From Thiomonas sp. (GTDB lineage: Bacteria > Pseudomonadota > Gammaproteobacteria > Burkholderiales > Burkholderiaceae): a stretch of 5,665 nucleotides of DNA. The stretch covers positions 1 through 5,665 of the forward strand of contig DAIAZB010000706.1 in the NCBI GenBank assembly GCA_027443745.1, read 5' to 3'. Below, piece by piece: positions 1-5,665 of the stretch. Within the stretch, counting starts at the first letter, position 1. Every line of letters begins with the position of its first letter. A program made the translations under genes and the position numbers. A model generated the notes under the pieces. That model was not told the origin of the DNA and ran no database searches. It was given only the letters and a program-made list of their open reading frames with translations.

Positions 1-140
1 ATGGCTTTGCGCGGCGGCGGATCGATGAAGGGAAACAGCTCGATCCCCTCCAGCCCCAGCGCCCGCATGCGCAGAATCACCGCAGCGAGCGAGGAGCGCA
101 GGATTTCGGGGTCGGTGAAACGTGGGCGGGCGTTGAAATC
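1..140 (-). pseudogene. Inverted, diverged fragment of a second hrpA allele
   Basis: Base n here pairs with base 629-n of the downstream hrpA gene, so this is the reverse complement of 489-628. I count nine mismatches, at positions 15, 21, 37, 44, 60, 64, 84, 87 and 102 (131/140 identical). Read on the minus strand it encodes the HrpA stretch starting DFNARPRFTDPEI and ending PFIDPPPRKA. Six differences are synonymous; three change residues (Q to R, V to I, Q to L). The frame is open throughout, so the fragment looks like part of a gene that has been under protein-level selection, not a decayed copy. It is only about 46 codons with no start or stop, cut by the window edge on one side and by a junction at 135-140 on the other. 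It cannot make a functional helicase from what is visible. The most likely origin is a chimeric join to DNA of a related strain; a real inverted partial duplication is the alternative. Confidence 0.8.
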
Positions 141-3100
141 CGCGACGCCACCGAAGCGCTGCGCAAGCACCATCTCGACACCGCGCGGCGCGGCGTCGAC
201 ATCCTGCCGCTGTACGCGCGCCTGTCGCAGGCCGAGCAGGACCGCGTGTTCCAAAGCGGTGGCGGACGGCGCGTGGTGCTGGCGACGAACGTGGCGGAAA
301 CCTCGCTCACGGTGCCGGGCATCCGCTACGTGATCGATGCCGGCAGCGCGCGGGTGAAGCGCTACAGCTACCGGCAGAAGGTCGAGCAGTTGCAGGTCGA
401 GCCGGTCAGCCAGGCGGCGGCCAACCAGCGCGCGGGGCGCTGCGGCCGCGTGGCCAACGGCATCTGCATCCGGTTGTATGACGAGGCCGATTTCAACGCC
501 CGCCCACGTTTCACCGACCCCGAAATTCTGCGCTCCTCGCTTGCCGCGGTGATTCTGCGCATGCAGGCCCTGGGGCTGGAGGGGGTCGAGCAGTTTCCCT
601 TCATCGACCCGCCACCGCGCAAAGCCATTGCCGACGGCTACCAGTTGCTCGCCGAACTGGGTGCGGTGGATGCGCAAAACCAGATCACCGAGGTGGGCCG
701 CGAGCTTGCCCGCTTGCCGCTGGATCCGCGCCTGGGCCGTATGGTTCTGGAAGCGCGCCGGCTTGGTGCCTTGCATGAAGTTCTGATCATCGCCGCCGCC
801 CTCGCCGTGCAAGACCCGCGCGAGCGCCCAGCCGACAAACAGGAAGCAGCCGACACCGCCCATCGCCGCTTCGTCGAGGGCACGTCCGAACTGGCGGGCT
901 GGCTGAAGCTCTGGGCGCATTACCACGCGCTGGTGGCGCATAAAAAATCCAACCGCAAGCTGTACGATCAGTTGCGCGCTGAGTTCCTCTCACCCATGCG
1001 CATGCGCGAGTGGCACGACATCCACAGCCAGTTGCTCACCGTGGCGGCGGAGCAGGGGTGGCGGGTCGATCCAAGTCAAGCGCCGGGCCGCCAGTCGCCA
1101 GAGTCGACTGGCCTTCGTGCCGTCCAAGCCCGCGCAGGCGGGCTTAGAGCCGCGGCGCTCAGCCCCAAGTCTGACTTGCCCCCTCGGGGGGCGGGAGCCG
1201 CGAGGGGCGACCTCGGAGCGGTTCCAGCTCTTGCGGCCAGTGATGAAAACATCCACCTCAGCCTGCTGGCCGGTCTGCTCGGCAATGTCGGCTGCAAGGC
1301 GGATGACGGGCCGCATTATTTGGGCGCGCGCGGCATCAAATTCCTCATCCATCCGTCATCGCCCATCGGCCGCAAGGCCGGGCGCTGGGTGATGGCGGCG
1401 GAACTGGTGGAAACGACGCGGTTGTACGCGCGCGGCGTGGCGCGCATCGAGCCGTCGTGGATCGAGCGCGTCGGCGCGCACCTGCTGCAGAAAACCCTGC
1501 TGGAGCCGCATTGGGAAAAGACGCCGGCGCAGGTGGTGGCGTTCGAGCGTGCCACGCTGTATGGCCTGGTGGTCTACAACCAGCGCCGCCTCGACTTCGG
1601 CCGCGTGAATCCGGCGCAGGCACGCGAGCTGTTCGTCCGCCACGCCCTGGTGGAGGGCGAGTGGGATTGCCGCTGGCCGTTTTTTGCCCACAACCGCAAG
1701 CTCATTACCCAGGTCGAGGCGCTGGAAGACAAGGCGCGGCGGCGCGACGTGCTGGTGGACGAAGCCTTGATCGAAGCCTTTTACGAGCGATTCATTCCAG
1801 CCGACGTGTTTGGCGGCACCAGCTTCGACACCTGGTATCGCCAGGCCAGCAAGGCCCAGCCGCGCCTGCTGTTTCTGGAGCGCGAGGCCCTGATGCGCCA
1901 CGAAGCTGCCGGCATCACCACCGAGGCCTTCCCCATGCGCCTGCGCATCGGTGCGCTGGAGTTGCAGCTGGCCTACAGCTTCGATCCTGGTGGCACGCGC
2001 GACGGCGTGACGGCCACCGTACCGCTGGCCGCGCTCAACCAGATTCCCGAGCAGCGCCTGGCCTGGCTGGTGCCCGGCATGCTGGCCGACAAGCTCACCG
2101 CGCTGCTCAAGAGCTTGCCGCAAAAACTGCGCTCGCGCCTGGTGCCGCTGCCCGACACCGTGCGCCGCTTCGCTGCGACCCTGAGCACGCCCGAACGCTA
2201 CGCCCAGGGCGAGTTGCTCGACGCGGTGCGGGCCCTGGTACGTGAGCACACCGGGCTGATTCCGCGCCCGGAAGACTTCAAGCTCGACACCCTGGGTCCG
2301 CATGTGCTGTTCAACCTGCGGGTGATCGACCCGCAAGGCCGTCAACTGGGCATGAGCCGCAACCTCAGCCGTTTGCGCGTCGATCTCGCCGATGCTGCCC
2401 GCACCGCATTCCAGGACGCCGTGCGGTCGCAAAGCGCGCAGGACGTGGAACTGGATTCGGCGAACGGCCTTGATGCGCTACCGATGGCGCTGGCCGAGAG
2501 CCGTACGCATCCGCGCGACATTCGGCCGGCCGAGGCCCGCGCTCCGGCCTCGGCGCAGGGCGAACCGCGCTACACCGACTGGACGTTTGGCGAACTCCCC
2601 GAGCTGCTGGAAATGCGTCGTGGGCAGCAAACCCTGGTGGGCTTTCCGGCCCTGATCGACCGAGGTGACCATGTGCAGTTCGACGTGTTCGACACCCCTG
2701 AGGCGGCAAGCCGGGCGCACCGCGAAGGCCTGCGACGCCTGTTCGCGCTGCAACTGCGCGAGCCGTTGAAGGCTGCCGAGAAAAACCTGCCGGGTTTCCA
2801 GCAGGCCGCCATGCAGTACATGCCGCTGGGCTCGGCCGATGATTTGCGCCGGCAAATCCAGGACGCCGCGCTCGACCTGGCGTTTCTTGCCGACCCGTTG
2901 CCGGCGAATGCCGCCAGCTTCGCCGAGCGTCTCGCCGCCGGCCGTCCGCGGCTGCAGTTGCTGGTGCAGGACATGGGCCGTCTGGCCGCAACCATCCTCG
3001 CCGAATGGCATGCCGCCAGCAAGAAGCTCGTTGCCTTCAAACCGCAAGCGACGCTGCATGCCGACATCATCGCGCAGCTCCAAGCCCTGCTGCCCAAGCG

Positions 3101-3419
3101 CTTCATGCTCGAGTTGCCCGCCTCCCGGCGCGCGCATCTGCCGCGCTACCTCAAGGCGGTGCAACTGCGCCTGGACAAGTTTCGCGCCGACCCTGCGCGC
3201 GACACGCAGCGCCAGGCCGAGATGGCGCCTGTGCTGGCGCGGCTCAGGCGCGAACTGCAGCAGGCGCAACAGGGGGGTGCCAGCCCCGACCCGCGACTCG
3301 TGGAGCTGCGCTGGATGCTGGAGGAGTTGCGTGTCGCCCTGTTCGCGCAGGAATTGCGCACGCCCACGCCGGTGTCGGTCAAGCGCGTGGAAAAGGCCTG
3401 GGACCAGTGGCGGGCGTAA
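135..3419 (+). CDS. hrpA: ATP-dependent RNA helicase HrpA, 5'-truncated, with in-frame insert
   Basis: DEAH-box RNA helicase, cytoplasmic. In E. coli HrpA is reported to act on stalled or collided ribosomes. About 1094 residues are visible; E. coli HrpA has about 1300, so the N-terminal ATPase half with Walker A and DEAH is missing. HrpA-like sequence starts at the codons for EIRDATEAL (from 135), where the inverted segment joins. The GTG at 246 is internal, not a start. Visible in order, counting from 135: motif V (LATNVAETSL, about residues 49-58); motif VI (QRAGRCGR, 98-105); HA2 region (about 130-230); OB-type region with LLAGLLGNVG and GARGIKFLIHP (about 375-445); then DUF3418 from about 510, including WPFFAHNRKLI and PLAALNQIPEQR, to the end. 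Residues 315-367 are an unexpected palindromic insert. The frame is identical on both sides, so the product may be functional. No terminator is seen after the TAA at 3417. Family assignment is firm; intactness is uncertain. Confidence 0.95.
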   Translation, partial: EIRDATEALRKHHLDTARRGVDILPLYARLSQAEQDRVFQSGGGRRVVLATNVAETSLTVPGIRYVIDAGSARVKRYSYRQKVEQLQVEPVSQAAANQRAGRCGRVANGICIRLYDEADFNARPRFTDPEILRSSLAAVILRMQALGLEGVEQFPFIDPPPRKAIADGYQLLAELGAVDAQNQITEVGRELARLPLDPRLGRMVLEARRLGALHEVLIIAAALAVQDPRERPADKQEAADTAHRRFVEGTSELAGWLKLWAHYHALVAHKKSNRKLYDQLRAEFLSPMRMREWHDIHSQLLTVAAEQGWRVDPSQAPGRQSPESTGLRAVQARAGGLRAAALSPKSDLPPRGAGAARGDLGAVPALAASDENIHLSLLAGLLGNVGCKADDGPHYLGARGIKFLIHPSSPIGRKAGRWVMAAELVETTRLYARGVARIEPSWIERVGAHLLQKTLLEPHWEKTPAQVVAFERATLYGLVVYNQRRLDFGRVNPAQARELFVRHALVEGEWDCRWPFFAHNRKLITQVEALEDKARRRDVLVDEALIEAFYERFIPADVFGGTSFDTWYRQASKAQPRLLFLEREALMRHEAAGITTEAFPMRLRIGALELQLAYSFDPGGTRDGVTATVPLAALNQIPEQRLAWLVPGMLADKLTALLKSLPQKLRSRLVPLPDTVRRFAATLSTPERYAQGELLDAVRALVREHTGLIPRPEDFKLDTLGPHVLFNLRVIDPQGRQLGMSRNLSRLRVDLADAARTAFQDAVRSQSAQDVELDSANGLDALPMALAESRTHPRDIRPAEARAPASAQGEPRYTDWTFGELPELLEMRRGQQTLVGFPALIDRGDHVQFDVFDTPEAASRAHREGLRRLFALQLREPLKAAEKNLPGFQQAAMQYMPLGSADDLRRQIQDAALDLAFLADPLPANAASFAERLAAGRPRLQLLVQDMGRLAATILAEWHAASKKLVAFKPQATLHADIIAQLQALLPKRFMLELPASRRAHLPRYLKAVQLRLDKFRADPARDTQRQAEMAPVLARLRRELQQAQQGGASPDPRLVELRWMLEELRVALFAQELRTPTPVSVKRVEKAWDQWRA
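489..628 (+). repeat. Partner arm of the inverted repeat, inside hrpA
   Basis: This native part of hrpA is the partner of the inverted segment at 1-140 (about 94% identity by hand alignment). Homology stops sharply after base 140 on the left copy, matching base 489 here; base 141 pairs wrongly with 488 and similarity is then lost. The outer end coincides with the window edge, so the true length of the repeat is unknown. Confidence 0.85.
1090..1112. repeat. Hairpin 1 of the hrpA insert
   Basis: Perfect 8-bp inverted repeat: GCCAGTCG (1090-1097) pairs with CGACTGGC (1105-1112) across a 7-base loop. It lies at the left end of the insert and is part of the evidence that the insert is a structured repeat. 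Confidence 0.75.
1126..1145. repeat. Hairpin 2 of the hrpA insert
   Basis: Perfect 8-bp inverted repeat: AAGCCCGC (1126-1133) and GCGGGCTT (1138-1145) with a GCAG loop. No T-run follows and it lies inside an open reading frame, so it is not called a terminator. Confidence 0.8.
1178..1207. repeat. Hairpin 3 of the hrpA insert with alternative pairing
   Basis: GCCCCC (1178-1183) pairs with GGGGGC (1187-1192) around a TCG loop. An overlapping alternative pairs CCCCTCG (1180-1186) with CGAGGGG (1201-1207). The two cannot form together. A short palindrome, CAAGTC-T-GACTTG (1166-1178), abuts on the left. Confidence 0.7.
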
Positions 3420-3654
3420 GCCCGGTGAGGTGAGCCGCCGCGGATGGCCAGGCGTGGGGTGTGGCGCTGTTGCACTTCGATGGCCCGTGATTACCCTTAA
3501 AACATGACGAGTCGTTACCGCGTTCACATTTCGTCACTGAGATTCTGTCGCGTTTGAATCTAACCTTTGACGAATAAGCGCGACCGGCATCACTCGCCCG
3601 AAGCGCCAACCATCTGCGGAGATCCCGCAGCATTCAACTTTGGAGACGACATTC
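3420..3654 (+). promoter_or_regulatory. Intergenic leader upstream of the DUF3311/symporter operon
   Basis: This 235-bp gap must hold the promoter of the transporter pair unless hrpA reads through, since no terminator follows hrpA. Its middle (about 3490-3575) is clearly less GC-rich than the genes. I find no good sigma-70 pair: TTGCAC at 3470-3475 has no convincing -10 at 16-18 bases, and TTGACG at 3567-3572 likewise has only weak partners. No GG-N10-GC sigma-54 element was found. TGACGA occurs at 3505-3510 and 3568-3573 and inverted (TCGTCA) at 3531-3536, possible regulator sites. No small gene is convincing here. Confidence 0.35.
3614..3630 (+). promoter_or_regulatory. Short hairpin upstream of the DUF3311 ribosome binding site
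   Basis: CTGCGG (3614-3619) and CCGCAG (3625-3630) form a perfect 6-bp stem with a 5-base AGATC loop. It ends 11 bases before the GGAG at 3642. It would lie in the mRNA leader and could affect stability or translation, but no T-run follows and no known riboswitch is recognised. Function is inferred only from position. Confidence 0.35.
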
Positions 3655-3876
3655 ATGTCCAAGCCCAACTCGGTGCGCAAGCTCGGGCCGCTGCAGGTCA
3701 TCCTGCTGGCGATTCCCTGCGTTGCCGTGCTCATCGTGCCCTATTTCAACGTGCTCGAACCCAGTCTCTTCGGCATTCCCTTCTTCTACTGGTGGCAAGT
3801 GATATGGGTGCCGTTGTCCGGTGTGTTCATCGCCATCGTCTACAAGATGGTCGTGCCAGCAGGTAGCGGGGACTGA
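3655..3876 (+). CDS. DUF3311 family small membrane protein, symporter partner
   Basis: A 73-residue inner-membrane protein with a short basic N-terminus (KPNSVRK) and two hydrophobic segments, about residues 11-32 and 43-66. Between them is the family-like core LFGIPFFYWWQ, followed by WVPLSG; the C-terminus is short and polar. DUF3311 proteins are usually encoded directly before sodium:solute symporters. They are thought to be a small accessory subunit, like other short two-helix partners of SSS carriers, but their biochemical role is not established. The ATG at 3655 is chosen because GGAGA at 3642-3646 sits about 8 bases upstream; an in-frame TTG at 3640 overlaps that ribosome binding site and would add only five residues. 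The stop is 5 bases before the symporter start, so the two genes are very likely cotranscribed and possibly translationally coupled. Family call is strong; function is inferred from the neighbour. Confidence 0.85.
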   Translation: MSKPNSVRKLGPLQVILLAIPCVAVLIVPYFNVLEPSLFGIPFFYWWQVIWVPLSGVFIAIVYKMVVPAGSGD

Positions 3877-3881
3877 ACGTC

Positions 3882-5423
3882 ATGAACATCATTGCAACCG
3901 TCGTTTTCATCGGTCTGTTTCTGTTCATCACCGTGCTGGGTTTCGTCTCGGCGCACTGGCGCAAGGGCGACATGTCGCACCTGCACGAGTGGGGCCTGGG
4001 TGGGCGCCGCTTCGGAACGTGGATCACCTGGTTCCTCATCGGCGGTGATCTTTACACCGCCTACACCTTCATCGCCGTGCCGGCCCTGGTGTTCGGTGCC
4101 GGCGCCCTGGGCTTCTTTGCGCTGCCCTACACCGTGCTGGTGTACCCGCTGGTGTTTGCCATCCTGCCCCGACTGTGGATGGTGGCGCGCAAGCACAACT
4201 ACATCACCGCGTCGGACTTCATCGCCGGGCGTTACAACAGCCCGGGGCTGGCGTTGGCGATCGCCGTCACCGGCATCGTTGCCACCATGCCCTACATCGC
4301 GTTGCAACTGGTGGGTATCCAGGTGGTCATCGGCGGCCTGGGCTTCCCCACCGGGCAAGGGCTGATGGGCGAACTGCCGCTGATCATCGCCTTCGTCATT
4401 CTGGCGGCGTTCACCTACACCAGCGGCCTGCGGGCGCCAGCGTCCATCGCCGTGGTGAAAGACCTGCTGGTTTACATCACGGTGATCGCGCTCATCGTCA
4501 TCGTGCCGATCAAGATGGGCGGCTTCGGCAACATCTTCGCTGCCATTCCGGCGAAAAAGTTGCTGCTGCCGCCGATCAAGGACGGCAATACCGGGCTGAT
4601 GTCGTTCTACGGCACCCTGGCTTTCGGCTCGGCGCTGGCGCTCATGCTCTACCCGCATGCCACCACCGCGGTGCTTGCCGCCAAGGGCCCCAACACCCTG
4701 CGGCGCAACTGGGTGTTCCTGCCGGCGTACTCCTTCGTGCTGGGCTTGATCGCCATGCTCGGCTATGTGGCCTATGCCTCCGGCATCGCCAAACTGCCTG
4801 ACCTGGCACCGTACTTCAAGCAGTACGGCCCGCAGTTCGCCATGCCCGGTCTGCTGTTGCACTACTTCCCGAGTTGGTTCGTCGGGGTGGGTTTCGCGGC
4901 TGTGGCCATTGGTGCGCTGGTGCCGGCGGCCATCATGTCGATCGCGGCGGCGAACCTGTTCACCCGCAACATCTACAAGCCCTACATCAACCCGCAATGT
5001 TCGGCGCAGAAAGAAACCGACATGGCCAAGCTGGTGTCCCTGGTGGTCAAGTTCGGCGCGCTGCTGTTCATCATCTTCCTGCCCTTGACCTATGCCATTC
5101 AGTTGCAACTGCTGGGCGGCATTCTCATCCTGCAGACCTTCCCGGCCATCGTCTCCGGCATCTACACCCGCTGGTTCGATGCCAAGGCGCTGCTGCTGGG
5201 TTGGGCCGCCGGACTGGCTTGGGGGATCTGGGCGGCCTCGCTCAACGGCTTCAAGACTTCGGGCTATGCGCTGCACCTCGCCGGCATGGTGATTCCGGCC
5301 TATATCGGCCTGTATGCGTTGGTCGTGAACTTCGTCGTGGCTGTCATTGCCACCCTCGTGGTTCGGTTCCTGGGCATGACCAACGACAAGGACGCGACGG
5401 TCGCGGCCGATTACGCAGGCTGA
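3882..5423 (+). CDS. Sodium:solute symporter, MctP-like monocarboxylate permease
   Basis: A 513-residue inner-membrane carrier of the SSS family, normal in length, with about 13 predicted membrane helices. It starts with an N-terminal helix (about residues 4-24), then a cytoplasmic loop carrying HEWGLGGRRFGTW and helix two with GGDLYTAYTF. YITASDFIAGRYNSPGLAL (about 105-123) is the conserved SSS-type segment after helix three. GALVPAAIMSIAAANLF with TRNIYK (about 344-366) matches the late signature region of the family. The C-terminal tail is short and polar. By similarity to MctP-type carriers it probably imports pyruvate, lactate, acetate or related acids with a cation; the substrate cannot be fixed from sequence, and relatives carry other organic acids. 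A GGGGA at 3868-3872, within the end of the upstream gene, lies about 9 bases before the ATG. A strong terminator ends the operon 54 bases downstream. I see no truncation or missing segment. Confidence 0.9.
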   Translation: MNIIATVVFIGLFLFITVLGFVSAHWRKGDMSHLHEWGLGGRRFGTWITWFLIGGDLYTAYTFIAVPALVFGAGALGFFALPYTVLVYPLVFAILPRLWMVARKHNYITASDFIAGRYNSPGLALAIAVTGIVATMPYIALQLVGIQVVIGGLGFPTGQGLMGELPLIIAFVILAAFTYTSGLRAPASIAVVKDLLVYITVIALIVIVPIKMGGFGNIFAAIPAKKLLLPPIKDGNTGLMSFYGTLAFGSALALMLYPHATTAVLAAKGPNTLRRNWVFLPAYSFVLGLIAMLGYVAYASGIAKLPDLAPYFKQYGPQFAMPGLLLHYFPSWFVGVGFAAVAIGALVPAAIMSIAAANLFTRNIYKPYINPQCSAQKETDMAKLVSLVVKFGALLFIIFLPLTYAIQLQLLGGILILQTFPAIVSGIYTRWFDAKALLLGWAAGLAWGIWAASLNGFKTSGYALHLAGMVIPAYIGLYALVVNFVVAVIATLVVRFLGMTNDKDATVAADYAG

Positions 5424-5427
5424 CGGG

Positions 5428-5443
5428 ACGCGCGAGCGCGCGT
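5428..5443. repeat. Perfect GC palindrome just after the symporter stop
   Basis: ACGCGCG (5428-5434) and CGCGCGT (5437-5443) flank a 2-base AG centre, starting 5 bases after the stop codon. A second palindrome, CTGACGTCAG, follows at 5457-5466. Both lie upstream of the terminator and would be in the 3' end of the operon mRNA. They may stabilise the transcript or be chance in GC-rich DNA. Confidence 0.4.
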
Positions 5444-5477
5444 TGAACGACATCGCCTGACGTCAGTTCAGCAGCAC

Positions 5478-5508
5478 CAAGGGCCGGCCATGTCGGCCCT
5501 TGTTTTTT
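5478..5508 (+). terminator. Intrinsic terminator of the DUF3311/symporter operon
   Basis: A perfect 9-bp stem, CAAGGGCCG (5478-5486) with CGGCCCTTG (5494-5502), closes a 7-base GCCATGT loop and is followed at once by six T residues (5503-5508). It sits between the symporter stop and the next gene, the expected place for a rho-independent terminator on the plus strand. Confidence 0.93.
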
Positions 5509-5524
5509 GCGCGCCGTGCTCACG

Positions 5525-5530
5525 CATAAT
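5525..5530 (+). promoter_or_regulatory. Possible -10 element for the gene at 5565
   Basis: CATAAT matches the sigma-70 -10 consensus at five of six bases and lies 34 bases before the ATG. No good -35 is found at 16-18 bases; that stretch is the terminator's T-run and GC-rich sequence after it. A new promoter is expected here because the terminator separates this gene from the operon. Confidence 0.35.
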
Positions 5531-5564
5531 CGATCTTCTCTGACGCCTCATCCGACCCCACCCC

Positions 5565-5665
5565 ATGCTGCTCACCGCCACGCTTGTGCTCATCGCCGCG
5601 CTCCTGCCCATCGTCGCCGCAGGCATCGCCAAATCCGGGGCCTTCCGCGCCAAGACCAACCGCTA
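5565..5665 (+). CDS. Probable MAPEG-family membrane protein, 3'-truncated by window
   Basis: Only the first 33 codons are present before the window ends. They encode one hydrophobic N-terminal helix (about residues 3-22) followed by AGIAKSGAFRAKTNR. A first helix ending in a Pro-x-x-x-AGxAK pattern, then a polar stretch leading to an Asn-x-x-Arg type motif, is typical of bacterial MAPEG proteins. These are small four-helix membrane proteins, about 130 residues, related to microsomal glutathione transferase; most bacterial members have no proven substrate. The ATG at 5565 is chosen because hydrophobic coding sequence starts there. No clear Shine-Dalgarno precedes it, as the leader is C-rich. 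The gene is separated from the symporter operon by a terminator and is probably its own unit. With so little visible, another small membrane protein family remains possible. Confidence 0.55.
   Translation, partial: MLLTATLVLIAALLPIVAAGIAKSGAFRAKTNR

Larger units (their letters stand above)
1077..1235. repeat. Palindrome-rich dispersed-repeat-like insertion inside hrpA
   Basis: HrpA proteins normally have about ten residues between the GW(R) motif and the (I/L)HxxLLxGLLGN motif. Here there are about 62. Removing 1077-1235 (159 bp, 53 codons) would leave GWRV-DPS-ASDEN-IHLSLLAG, close to the usual spacing; boundaries are good to about 6 bases. The extra residues are low complexity, rich in Ala, Gly, Arg, Pro and Ser, with no recognisable domain. 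The DNA has consecutive hairpins (1090-1112, 1126-1145, 1178-1192) and a C-run/TCG/G-run core of the style common in intergenic repeats of Burkholderiales; that resemblance is from memory and unchecked. It carries no stop in the hrpA frame and no transposase. It is probably a non-autonomous repeat tolerated in a surface loop beside the OB region. Strain variation in a linker is a weaker alternative. Confidence 0.7.

Noticed and set aside
1..333. Plus-strand open frame from base 1
   Set aside because: It reads the antisense of the inverted hrpA fragment and then an out-of-frame part of hrpA; the Ser/Arg-rich translation has no family resemblance.
1126..1192. Intrinsic terminators inside hrpA
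   Set aside because: The GC stems are strong but none is followed by a T-run, and they lie in an open reading frame that continues as HrpA.
1077..1235. Pair of compensating frameshifts in hrpA instead of an insertion
   Set aside because: The frame before and after is the same, the motif spacing is about 50 residues too long, and neither other plus-strand frame here reads like HrpA, so added DNA explains it better.
1457..2245. Plus-strand open frame of 262 codons inside hrpA
   Set aside because: Alternative frame of hrpA with Arg/Ala/Gly-rich translation; no separate start signal and no domain.
1356..2432. Open frame of 358 codons on the minus strand inside hrpA
   Set aside because: It is a shadow of hrpA: composition is Gln/His/Ala/Gly-rich with no motif, and the plus strand is plainly HrpA OB region and DUF3418.
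3461..3475. Sigma-54 promoter suggested by TGGCGC...TTGCA
   Set aside because: The GG and GC elements are separated by 7 bases, not the required 10.
3640..3876. TTG at 3640 as start of the DUF3311 protein
   Set aside because: It overlaps the Shine-Dalgarno GGAGA at 3642-3646, which is well spaced for the ATG at 3655; the extra residues are not family-like.
3840..5453. Long open frame (537 codons) on the minus strand opposite the symporter
   Set aside because: It mirrors the codon periodicity of the high-GC symporter gene; its translation is rich in His, Gln, Arg, Asp and Gly with no recognisable domain, while the plus strand gives a clear SSS carrier.

Overview
The window is high-GC proteobacterial chromosomal DNA. 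The codon use, the HrpA type and the C-rich/G-rich palindromic repeat inside hrpA are most like Betaproteobacteria, probably Burkholderiales (a Thiomonas-like organism would fit). That placement is an impression from sequence style, not a database result. The gene content is mostly ordinary metabolism and housekeeping, and I see no phage, CRISPR, toxin or defence genes.

Layout: (1) Bases 1-140 are a foreign-looking segment. They are the reverse complement of bases 489-628 at 131/140 identity (9 mismatches). Read on the minus strand they encode a slightly different version of the same piece of HrpA. The segment joins the real gene through a 6-base shared sequence at 135-140. (2) From about 135 to 3419 (+) runs a 5'-truncated hrpA, a DEAH-box RNA helicase. 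It carries helicase motifs V and VI, the HA2 and OB regions and a long C-terminal DUF3418 region. It is interrupted in frame at about 1077-1235 by roughly 159 bp of palindrome-rich DNA not expected in this family. (3) A 235-bp intergenic region (3420-3654) follows, with three copies of TGACGA and a hairpin just before the next ribosome binding site. (4) A tight two-gene unit encodes a 73-residue DUF3311 membrane protein (3655-3876) and, 5 bp later, a 513-residue sodium:solute symporter of the MctP-like monocarboxylate group (3882-5423). It ends at a strong intrinsic terminator (5478-5508). (5) A new gene starts at 5565 and runs off the window; its first 33 residues look like a MAPEG-family membrane protein.

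Functionally, hrpA (RNA and ribosome maintenance) and the transporter pair (probably uptake of short organic acids such as pyruvate, lactate or acetate) look like unrelated neighbours. The transporter pair very likely works as one operon: the small protein sits in the membrane beside the symporter, as in other small-subunit/SSS pairs.

Two observations deserve a second look: the inverted, diverged hrpA fragment at the left edge, most simply a chimeric join between two strains' DNA, and the in-frame palindromic repeat inside the HrpA coding sequence. I do not see a convincing undescribed multi-gene system.
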